Part shown: positions 7,882 to 14,530 of the stretch, piece by piece
Layout of the letters: each line of letters starts with the position of its first letter
Position numbering within the stretch: position 1 is the first letter of the stretch
Position numbers and translations under genes: made by a program
Origin: Candidatus Bathyarchaeota archaeon
GTDB lineage: Archaea > Thermoproteota > Bathyarchaeia > Bathyarchaeales > Bathycorpusculaceae
Assembly (NCBI GenBank): GCA_026015145.1
Contig: JAOZGY010000015.1
Span: 1-35,246 of the forward strand
Direction: 5' to 3'
Length of the DNA: 35,246 bases
Notes under the pieces: generated by a model
Databases searched by the model: none
What the model was told of the DNA's origin: nothing
The model's input: only the letters and a program-made list of their open reading frames with translations

Positions 7882-8964
7882 TTATGGGAGAACTTCCACA
7901 ATAGATACATTATCAATTTTCAGAGGATCAAAATTATTTTCATTTACTTGGTTTAAGTAAATCATAATTGTGTTGATGTTTACATCGTTAACAAAGGGTA
8001 TGTCTGTTACGCTTGCACCTGGTCCCCCTCCTGTGACTGTTAAATCAAAAGTTTTCGCATCCAGATCCGCAATGACCTCTATGGTTGCTTGTTCACTAAC
8101 GCTTACAACTCCAGTTGTGGATCCATCATAGTAACCCAATGTTTCGTGACCCCCAAATCCGTTGTTAGGTCCACCCCATTTGATGTTAACTGCAACATCT
8201 TGAGTTTCACCTGGCGGAGCACTTGTTAAGTCCTCACCAAGCAACATAAATATCTCATAGGTCCCTTCGCTGCCTGTTCTCTCAAAGTCAAGATCAAAAG
8301 TCCAATTAATTTTCCCCGCTGCAACCGCAGAGAACGAATGGTAAACTAATGGTTGGTGATTATCATCTAAGGTTTCAAAATGCAAACTATTATCTAGTAT
8401 TTGAGCATCTGCACTAGCATCAAAGTCAATTTCAACCCAACCCATACCCACTGTAGAACTATCTGCTCGATCAAAGTTATCATCAAGAAAAACTATTGGA
8501 GTTACACCACCTGCTGCCTCACCGGGATATCCACTGATTTCTGTGAAGGTGCCATCCATTGTCACAACTCTAACTTCCACAAGCTCTCCTAAACCTCCCG
8601 CTGAGCCAGCTACCACTAGGGTGGCGGTTGTTCCTTGTGGGATTAGTCCATCTACTGGGTCTAGGCTGCAGGGTTTGAGGGCGCCGTTTACGTATGCTAT
8701 TGAGGCACCGGTGGGGTCTAGTTCTATTGTGCCTTCGCCTACGTTTTGGGCGTAAACGACAAGATCTGTTCCATCGTTGGCTATGCTTTGGATTTGGAGG
8801 GCGTGTCCGGCTTTGGTTGTGGTGAAGCCTAAATAGCCCATTACCCAGGCGTAGGTTACTAGGCCGGCTGCTACAGCAACTATGATCATCATTAATACAG
8901 CAAGAATTGGCGAAATGCCCTTGATACCTTTTCGTAATCGGCTAAATCCTAAATTCACATTCAA
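7882..8964 (-). CDS. Archaeal type IV pilin-like protein with large ectodomain
   Basis: A 360-residue protein. The N-terminus RLRKGIKGISPILAVLMMII is an archaeal class III (prepilin) signal peptide, cleavable by a PibD/EppA-type peptidase before or near ISP, followed by the hydrophobic assembly helix up to YLGF. Residues about 50-150 are a small beta domain typical of archaeal pilins. After TPIVFLDDNFDR (about 157) comes a lectin/LamG-like beta domain of about 200 residues (DNSLHFETLDDN, TFDLDFERTG, KIDNVSIVEVLP). Such pilins are surface appendage subunits, usually shorter than this. The first third of the gene looks more GC-rich than the ectodomain part, hinting at a fusion of a conserved pilin head to another domain. 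Confidence 0.8.
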   Translation of the reverse strand: MNVNLGFSRLRKGIKGISPILAVLMMIIVAVAAGLVTYAWVMGYLGFTTTKAGHALQIQSIANDGTDLVVYAQNVGEGTIELDPTGASIAYVNGALKPCSLDPVDGLIPQGTTATLVVAGSAGGLGELVEVRVVTMDGTFTEISGYPGEAAGGVTPIVFLDDNFDRADSSTVGMGWVEIDFDASADAQILDNSLHFETLDDNHQPLVYHSFSAVAAGKINWTFDLDFERTGSEGTYEIFMLLGEDLTSAPPGETQDVAVNIKWGGPNNGFGGHETLGYYDGSTTGVVSVSEQATIEVIADLDAKTFDLTVTGGGPGASVTDIPFVNDVNINTIMIYLNQVNENNFDPLKIDNVSIVEVLP

Positions 8965-9129
8965 TTCTCCCTGATTTTTTAAAATAAGTTATTAAATCTT
9001 CAAGTAATTCTGAAAATTTTTACTTATAAAACCCAAAGGAATTATCTTATAGAATTATTTTACATACAGAAAAAAGCAAATCTCCCAAAAACGACTTAAA
9101 CATCTGCAACCTAATTTCTATCAAAAATC

Positions 9130-9451
9130 TGATCTTTTTTATATCTCGATTTTTATTATTTGTAGGGTTCTTATTGCTGGTATTATTAGGGCTATCGCGG
9201 CGGTTGCCATTCGCGTGCCCGCTATTCCCATAGTTGGTCGGCATAATATTTTATCAGAGATCAACATTAATTTAAGACTGGTGGACCGTACTAGCTTCTA
9301 TAAGTTTTGTTTACTATAGGAAAAAAGTACACAGAAAAATTTTAAATTAATTCTTAAATCGCTCCAATACCTACTATTAATGTAAGGAACTCTCTATGGA
9401 AACAGGAAAAAACCTGATTAATGAGTTCCCAAGCGTCATGGATAACGTGAG
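9130..9451. repeat. Duplicated tail + promoter + leader block, copy B
   Basis: Counterpart of 3049-3351. It has the tail repeat (9140-9210), then tagttggtcggcat, taatttaag, aaaattttaaattaattctt, and the codons for METGKNLINEFPSVMD. The minus strand reads PTMGIAGTRMATAAIALII in the same frame as copy A, with mostly conservative or silent changes, as expected for a coding ancestor. The 65-residue minus ORF in the track here is only a frame-shifted reading of this repeat. Confidence 0.85.
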
Positions 9452-10799
9452 CGAAGTTAAGCAAGCCCTTGTTTTGGCAGCTGGAAAAGGAAGCCGGCTG
9501 AGCGAATGCGCAAAGCAAAAATTAATTCATTATATTGCAGGTGTACCCCTACTAGGGAGAATCCTTCAAGGTCTTAAAGAAGCTGGAATAGAAAGCGTTC
9601 ATATAGTTATCGGATATGAAGGAGATGATATACGCCAAGAGATTGGCAAGAATTACTTGGGACTCGATGTCAGTTACGTAATGGCCCAAAACTGGGAAAA
9701 AGGAAACCTACACTCATTTCTGGCTGCTAAAGGGACTTTCAAAGAGGATTTCATTCTTTGTATGGGTGATCACATTTTTGACAGCCAAATCGTGACAAGC
9801 TTCATCAATGTCGATCATAATAGTTCTGTTGTTTTGGCTATTGACACGATTGGGTACGCCTTCGATGACACAAAAGTGCTAGAGCATGAGGGAATGATCC
9901 TTGATATTGGCAAGGACATAAATCCTTCAAACTGCGTGGAAACTGGATTTTTTTTCTGTTCGCCAAAAATATTCTCATATGCAGAAATGGCTGTGAACCA
10001 AGGGAAATCAGAACTTGCTGACTGCATTCGAATCGCTGCCCAAAACGGAGATGCACAAGTGCTCGATGTAAGTGGACACTATTGGGTAGATGTAGACAAC
10101 AAAAAAGACATTGAACGTGCAAAAAGAGTTCTGGCTAAATACTCACAAAAGAAGCGAGGCGCATCCGACTTTGTAGCCCATTACTTTAATAGACCGATAG
10201 AAAACGCAATTATCCATCGCCTATCGGATTCTAGGGTAACACCCAACCAGATTACTATCTTAGTAAATGTGTTAGCCTATCTCGTAACGGCTTTATTCCT
10301 TTTTGGTCACTTGTTTATAGGATCAGTCTTAACTTTTGTGGTGGGGCTTATAGACGGGTTGGATGGCAAATTAGCTAGAATACGAGGACACTCAACAAAA
10401 CTTGGGCGTATGGAACATTTGTTTGATCTGTTATTTGAATTTTCATGGTTAATAGCTATTGCCATGTTTTTAAGCCAAAGCAAAGGTTCGTTGCCACTCT
10501 TACTTGTTGCCTCTTCCATCACATTTATCGCATTCTATCGGTTTTGCTACGATCAATTCAGCAGAACAACGGGCATTAGTCTAGACGTGTACGGGCGGTT
10601 TGAACGTGCTTTCAGGAGGATTGCTGGTAGAAGAAACATATACAACGTTTATATTCTGATAGGAGTTATCTTGGGAACGCCACTTTACTCATTAATTGTA
10701 ATTCTATTTCACTCAGCTTTAACAGCAGTGGTATATGCTTCTAGAGTAGCTATACACCTGCATAGGATTGATAAAAAAGAACAGGTAAATCTTTTGTAA
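9396..10799 (+). CDS. Bifunctional inositol-1-P cytidylyltransferase / CDP-alcohol phosphatidyltransferase
   Basis: A 467-residue fusion. Residues about 23-248 are a nucleotidyltransferase with LVLAAGKGSRL, NWEKGN, MGDH, IGKDI, ETGFF and WVDVD, matching the cytidylyltransferase half of IPCT-DIPPS enzymes. Residues about 255-455 are a membrane CDP-alcohol phosphatidyltransferase with DGLDGKLAR then a spaced G-R-M-E-H-L-F-D. Known relatives make CDP-inositol and join it to inositol-1-phosphate, giving di-myo-inositol phosphate or a related phosphodiester; whether the acceptor here is an inositol or a lipid is not visible. In the D-x2-D-G-x2-A-R-x8-G-x3-D-x3-D signature, the third Asp is Glu. 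The usual PK of the nucleotide loop reads QK. The first 17 residues are a foreign leader shared with the CBS protein at 3296; natural homologues begin near KQALVLAAG. Confidence 0.8.
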   Translation: METGKNLINEFPSVMDNVSEVKQALVLAAGKGSRLSECAKQKLIHYIAGVPLLGRILQGLKEAGIESVHIVIGYEGDDIRQEIGKNYLGLDVSYVMAQNWEKGNLHSFLAAKGTFKEDFILCMGDHIFDSQIVTSFINVDHNSSVVLAIDTIGYAFDDTKVLEHEGMILDIGKDINPSNCVETGFFFCSPKIFSYAEMAVNQGKSELADCIRIAAQNGDAQVLDVSGHYWVDVDNKKDIERAKRVLAKYSQKKRGASDFVAHYFNRPIENAIIHRLSDSRVTPNQITILVNVLAYLVTALFLFGHLFIGSVLTFVVGLIDGLDGKLARIRGHSTKLGRMEHLFDLLFEFSWLIAIAMFLSQSKGSLPLLLVASSITFIAFYRFCYDQFSRTTGISLDVYGRFERAFRRIAGRRNIYNVYILIGVILGTPLYSLIVILFHSALTAVVYASRVAIHLHRIDKKEQVNLL

Positions 10800-10829
10800 A
10801 AGTTTTGCGAGCGCTTTGTGTGCATTTCA

Positions 10830-11618
10830 TTAAGCTCTTTTTGCTTTAAAAGCGTCCCAGCAGTTGACTATCTTTTGCATGAGTTCAGGTTGAATGTCGT
10901 AGAAGTCGTTTATCCTTCCTTCTGGAAAGAACATTCTAATCATAAACTCTCTTCCAAGCCTATCCATCTTGGATAAGCTCAGCTCCGGCTTTTTTATTAA
11001 TTTGTCTTTGTATGTCTCGTAGAATCTTTCAATAGTAGGTTTGATGCATTCATCCATTAATTCTTGGTTGGTTATGTTATCTAGATGGGGGAAGCCCATC
11101 GGAAAGGAGTAGTCGATTACGTCTTTTCTTCCTGAATAGTTGAGGATGATGCTGTCCAAAACTTTCCGGTTTGGGATCTCCGTGATATTGTAGGTTGGAG
11201 CATAGATTTTCGTGTAGTTGATGGTTATCTCCCGAACCTCTCCCTCAATATCCCCGATTTTCACATAATCTTTCACCATGAAGGGTCTTGATATCATGAG
11301 ATAAAGTCCAGCTAAAAAATTACCTACGGTCTGAGTGGAAGCAAAACCAATCGCTGCTCCAGTTAAAGCGGAGATTCCGATAAACCAATCAGTACCCACA
11401 CCAAATAGGCTTAGGATAACGATCACACCAACAGAAAAGACGATGATTCTAGAGATTAAGTTGAGGATATTAGCAACATGAGGATCTAGTTTTAATCTCT
11501 TTGCGTATCTTGATATTGCTCTCCGAATCAACCGGTCAACGACAAGAATTATGACAACAATTAACAAAGCTGTTCCCGCAAGCAGAAGGTTCTCCATGGA
11601 TAGAAGATTCGGAAACAT
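10830..11618 (-). CDS. mscS: MscS-family mechanosensitive ion channel
   Basis: A 262-residue small-conductance channel. Helices span about 9-28 and 52-75. The pore helix carries ALTGAAIGFASTQTVGNFLA (84-103), the Gly/Ala-rich packing segment of MscS, followed by GLYLMISRPFMVKDYVKIGD, which enters the beta domain. IYAPTYNITEIPNRKVLDSI is the usual end of that domain, and the C-terminal alpha/beta part follows. It releases solutes on hypo-osmotic shock. Its position converging on the inositol-solute type enzyme is suggestive of an osmotic theme, but there is no shared operon. Length is normal for compact archaeal MscS proteins. Confidence 0.92.
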   Translation of the reverse strand: MFPNLLSMENLLLAGTALLIVVIILVVDRLIRRAISRYAKRLKLDPHVANILNLISRIIVFSVGVIVILSLFGVGTDWFIGISALTGAAIGFASTQTVGNFLAGLYLMISRPFMVKDYVKIGDIEGEVREITINYTKIYAPTYNITEIPNRKVLDSIILNYSGRKDVIDYSFPMGFPHLDNITNQELMDECIKPTIERFYETYKDKLIKKPELSLSKMDRLGREFMIRMFFPEGRINDFYDIQPELMQKIVNCWDAFKAKRA

Positions 11619-11774
11619 TTCTTGCCAAACACCTTGCAGGAACAGAAAGCGACTTTGTTAAAAAAACTTTCGATGACATGCGTTCCCCAAGAAACCCTAT
11701 TGATGTCCTATTGAATTGAAACTAATGAAGTTACCACGCATGTGCGTCCAGTGTGTGTGCATAATATCTTTTAA
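11619..11774. other. Intergenic region, no gene seen
   Basis: Short gap upstream of the MscS gene and downstream of the nucleoside phosphorylase remnant. On the plus strand, aattgaaactaatgaag near 11715 is not convincingly part of any feature. Nothing else is recognised. Confidence 0.4.
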
Positions 11775-12255
11775 TTAGCGCGCGTTATTAAGCATAGAAG
11801 GGAAAAAGTGGGGTTTCCCGGTTTTCCTTTTGGTAGCGTCCCATTTGCTCAGTATTCTCGCAGCCTCATTGGCAATTCTGATTGCGTTCTCTTCTCCAGC
11901 ATGCGGCTTGAACTCGCCTGTAACATGACTGTTATAAACCGCAAGCACCGCGCCCGCCCTCAACCCAAAAATGCTTGCCAACGCAAAGAGCGTGGCAGTT
12001 TCCATCTCTACATTCAAGACTCCTGCTTTCTGAAGAGCAGGAACTATATTCTCCCCATAGGAAACCCCTCTCCTCATGGGGTGATTTTGCCCAGCGTAGA
12101 AATCAGCCGTGGTCGCTGTCACGCCCACATGATAATTACGAATGCCCAATTGCTCGGCCGCCTCAATGAGCGCTAAGAGCACTTCATAGTGGGCCGCGGC
12201 TGGGTACTCAGGAACGACGTAGCAGTTGCTTGTAGCGTCTAAGCGCACGGCAGCC
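11775..12255 (-). pseudogene. Uridine/nucleoside phosphorylase, 5'-truncated remnant
   Basis: The C-terminal part of a UdpB-type phosphorylase: AAVRLDATSNCYVVPEYPA, YHVGVTATTADFYAGQ, then VLNVEMETATLFALAS with the ribose-binding EMET motif, then the helix ending AARILSKWD. Roughly 158 residues remain of a family usually about 250-290 long. The phosphate-binding N-terminus (the GDP-x-R and GTxG region) is missing. The ORF track extends it to 12422, but the added MCGNDGHGRR...KPF segment is only antisense to the HhH-GPD coding frame. The break lies at about 12250, where it meets the other truncated gene head to head. It is very unlikely to encode an active enzyme. Confidence 0.8.
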
Positions 12256-12548
12256 TCGAAAGGCTTCACACAGAATCCAGTAGCCCAAGCGACCTGGAAA
12301 ACCGCCTTATGGAGTTTAAAGGCGTTGGCCCCGTGGGTGTGAACATATTCCTGAGAGAACTTAGGGGAATCTGGGAAAAAGCAAAACCGCACCCTTCGTC
12401 CATGACCATCGTTACCGCACAAAAAATAGGTCTAGACATAGAAGACGTTGAACGGTACGAATCTCAGCTTGTGCGATTAAACCTTGAGTACTGCAAGAAA
12501 CACAGAAGCTTGGAGTGTCCGCTTGGAATTAATTGTGCAGATAAATAG
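12243..12548 (+). pseudogene. HhH-GPD DNA glycosylase/endonuclease III-like, 5'-truncated remnant
   Basis: The plus-strand frame reads GSLERLHTESSSPSDLENRL followed by MEFKGVGPVGVNIFLREL. The G-V-G-P-x-x-x-N-I-F-L helix-hairpin-helix followed by a conserved Trp (GIWEKA) is typical of archaeal HhH-GPD base-excision proteins. The C-terminus EYCKKHRSLECPLGINC has three cysteines, and a Cys-rich C-terminus is common in this group. The frame is closed at 12240 by TAA and no start precedes the conserved part, so about the first half of the gene, including the first lobe of the glycosylase fold, is missing. The ATG at 12309 used by the track begins inside the hairpin domain. Confidence 0.75.
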
Positions 12549-12599
12549 ACTAGGACTAGTAGTACTAAATTTAGAGCAATAAAAGGCAAAGTGTGATAC

Positions 12600-12758
12600 A
12601 TGAATTTCAATCAAGGAATATCCAAGTGTCGAAGATGTATACGGTTAACGAGTTCCGGTCGGCTTAATACTGTTGAAAAGTCTTTTGCTAAATTTCAGGT
12701 AGAAGAAGTGTGGAAATCAAATCAAGTGAAAGTTTTGTTTGTGTTATGTGGAGTGTAG
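12600..12758 (+). CDS. Short CxxC ORF (52 aa), possible truncated glycosylase-like protein
   Basis: Too short for the ORF track. The ATG frame gives MNFNQGISKCRRCIRLTSSG, then TVEKSFAKFQVEEVWKSN and VKVLFVLCGV before TAG. The opening K-C-x2-C-x-R-L followed about 35 residues later by a hydrophobic KVLFV strand resembles the beginning of iron-sulfur uracil-DNA glycosylases and similar proteins, where the strand leads into a catalytic loop. Here the stop comes just at that point, so this may be a truncated gene. It follows the HhH-GPD remnant by about 50 bases. This is an inference from pattern only; it could also be chance. Confidence 0.35.
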   Translation: MNFNQGISKCRRCIRLTSSGRLNTVEKSFAKFQVEEVWKSNQVKVLFVLCGV

Positions 12759-12813
12759 CATTGGACTTAGTTATTATGTTTATTAGAAGCCGGAAGCTTT
12801 TTTTAAGAAGAGT

Positions 12814-13140
12814 CTAATACGCCATTTCTAGGATTTGTAGATATTTATTGAACCTATGTTTTAGTTGTTTTTCATTATTTGTTAATGAATAAAGTTGACG
12901 TCTTGGAGCATGATTGCTACTCTGTTTTATTGTTTTCTCGATTAATCCTGCTCCACGCAAATCTTTTAGATGACGGTAAACATTGCGTAAATTATCGTCA
13001 TCAAGGTAGCAATGAAATCTTGTTTTAAGAATGGTCCAGATGCTGTAACCGTAAGAGTTGTTTCCGTTGATAGTGTTGATGTATATTATTGCTAGTATCT
13101 TGAATTTTGTTTCTCCGATTGATCCGTGATTGCGTGGCAT
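12814..13140 (-). CDS. PadR-like winged-helix transcriptional regulator
   Basis: A 108-residue protein with a winged-helix pattern. An N-terminal helix (TKFKILAIIYINTI) is followed by NSYGYSIWTILKTRF, then DDDNLRNVYRHLKDLRGAGL as the recognition-helix region, and a wing with APRRQLYSLT, then a basic C-terminal helix. The G-Y-x-I then L-x-x-L-x-x-x-G-L-I spacing fits PadR-type repressors. It is transcribed away from tfb. Its start region contains two palindromes around a TATA box, which suggests self-regulation. Effector unknown. Confidence 0.75.
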   Translation of the reverse strand: MPRNHGSIGETKFKILAIIYINTINGNNSYGYSIWTILKTRFHCYLDDDNLRNVYRHLKDLRGAGLIEKTIKQSSNHAPRRQLYSLTNNEKQLKHRFNKYLQILEMAY

Positions 13141-13203
13141 TGTTAGCCCTAATGTTTTTTAGGGTTAATGGTAATATATATATTATCTACAGGTAATTTA
13201 CCT
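13141..13203. promoter_or_regulatory. TATA box flanked by two palindromes upstream of PadR-like gene
   Basis: For the minus-strand gene, the TATA-like taatatatatatta lies at 13171-13184. Between it and the ATG is an imperfect inverted repeat, ttagccctaa (13143-13152) and ttagggttaa (13159-13168). Upstream of the TATA box is a perfect palindrome aggtaatttacct (13191-13203). Both are well placed to block or guide TBP/TFB binding. Which protein binds is not shown by the sequence. Confidence 0.6.
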
Positions 13204-13332
13204 CTATTCTGGAATAAGCAAAAATCAAGAATCTTAAAGCAACCAACTTCTGTAAGCAACACTTGCAATAAAATATCAGAACAAAGAAGCCATTAGGGGA
13301 TTGATGTAGATGAAAACTAAAGCGGATAATAA

Positions 13333-14244
13333 ATGCAAGAAATGCTCCAAGAGCAAAACAAAGGATGCGCTCACTGCAAGAGTGCGAACCTTATCACAGA
13401 CAAAAACAGTGGCGAGATCGTATGCAGCCAATGCGGCTTGGTTACAACAGATGATATGCTAAACCAAACCCCTGAATGGAAGGCAGTCACACTAGAACAG
13501 TATAAAACTCAAACCAGAACTGGAATTCCAATCAGATACTCTCGTTTTGACAAAGGCCTACACACGACCATAACAGGCTATATGGATGGATTAGGGAAGC
13601 CTCTTTCATCTAAAGCAAAACGTCGAGCATATTATCTTAGAAGAACACATAATAGATCAATAACACATGATTCACATGAGCAAAACCTAAAGTTAGCTAT
13701 GAATGAACTACGAATCCTTTCCGAAAAACTACACATTTCTTTTCCAGTTCAAGAATTAGCCGCTGTTATATACAGAAAAGCTCTTAATAAAGACCTGATA
13801 CGAGGTCGATGCATCAAAACAATCGCAGCTGCAGCTATGTACGTTGCCTGTAGGTTCACTAAGACTTCTAAGACTCTCTCAGACATAGCACGATACAGTG
13901 GTCTAAACAGGATAGAAGTCTCAAGGGATTATCGTTTGATTATAAATACGCTTAAAATTAAAATGCCTTCACATGATCCTTTGAATTACATTTCAAGGCT
14001 AGCTGAAAAAGCTAATATTTCAGGAAAGGTTCAGGGTGCTGCCATAAGGATATTAGCTAAGGCTAAACGAAAGCGGATAACCACGGGTAAAGATCCTGTT
14101 GGAATGGCTGCTGCGGTGCTCTATATTGCTTGTCAGCTAAAAGGTGAGAACGTGACTCAAGAAAAAATAGCGAAAGTAGCAGGAGTAAGCGAAGTGACTG
14201 TTAGAAACAGAAAGAGAGAGCTTTGCAAAAAACTCGGTTTATGA
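13333..14244 (+). CDS. tfb: Transcription initiation factor B (TFB)
   Basis: A 303-residue TFIIB homologue that recruits RNA polymerase to TBP-bound promoters. The zinc ribbon uses C12-x2-C15 and C31-x2-C34 (CAHC, CSQC). The B-finger/reader segment reads TGIPIRYSRFDKGLHTTI. Two cyclin-like core repeats follow (about 110-200 and 205-300), ending in the helix-turn-helix VTQEKIAKVAGVSEVTVRNR that contacts the BRE. In most TFBs the reader has His-Asp where this has Phe-Asp. A TAA immediately before the ATG fixes this as the first in-frame start. Many archaea have several TFBs, so this may be one of a set. Confidence 0.95.
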   Translation: MQEMLQEQNKGCAHCKSANLITDKNSGEIVCSQCGLVTTDDMLNQTPEWKAVTLEQYKTQTRTGIPIRYSRFDKGLHTTITGYMDGLGKPLSSKAKRRAYYLRRTHNRSITHDSHEQNLKLAMNELRILSEKLHISFPVQELAAVIYRKALNKDLIRGRCIKTIAAAAMYVACRFTKTSKTLSDIARYSGLNRIEVSRDYRLIINTLKIKMPSHDPLNYISRLAEKANISGKVQGAAIRILAKAKRKRITTGKDPVGMAAAVLYIACQLKGENVTQEKIAKVAGVSEVTVRNRKRELCKKLGL

Positions 14245-14317
14245 AGGATGTTTCTCTTAAGTAAAAAAATGAAGAGATTACCTTTCTGGGGTTACTATAG
14301 GTATTGGGGAATTCAAA

Positions 14318-14530
14318 ATGCTTTTAGAGTTTTTCGTTAAAAATGTTCTTCAACGGCATCTTGGTAGAAGATTAGCCCTAACACTAAAAGAACTTAGGAT
14401 GACGGATTGCTTAATCTACATTGGTATTAGGTATGGATTGCTGTTTTTGGAAAAGGAGTTGAAAGAACACATTGAGACGGAAGAGGTTACAGATTCTGAT
14501 GTAATTTTGGAAGGAGTTGCTCAACAATAA
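14318..14530 (+). CDS. Small protein of unknown function (70 aa), upstream of radical SAM gene
   Basis: Unrecognised family. The N-terminal half is basic and partly hydrophobic (FFVKNVLQRHLGRRLALTLK, then CLIYIGIRYGLLFLE) and the C-terminal half acidic (KELKEHIETEEVTDSD). Its last bases carry a GGAAGGAG motif that appears to serve the next gene, and its stop codon TAA overlaps that gene's proposed ATA start, so the two are probably co-translated. Confidence 0.55.
   Translation: MLLEFFVKNVLQRHLGRRLALTLKELRMTDCLIYIGIRYGLLFLEKELKEHIETEEVTDSDVILEGVAQQ

Noticed and set aside
9047-9244. Minus-strand 65-residue ORF (Asn-rich)
   Set aside because: It is a frame-shifted reading of the duplicated tail repeat; the Asn-rich composition comes from the repeat, not from a protein.
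3049-9451. Insertion sequence bounded by the two duplicated blocks
   Set aside because: The genes between are ordinary chromosomal ones, no transposase is present, and the block similarity runs into coding sequence of two different genes rather than ending in terminal repeats.
12309-12422. N-terminal extension of the minus-strand phosphorylase ORF to 12422
   Set aside because: This part is antisense to conserved HhH-GPD sequence and is not similar to phosphorylases; the true conserved sequence begins at about 12250.
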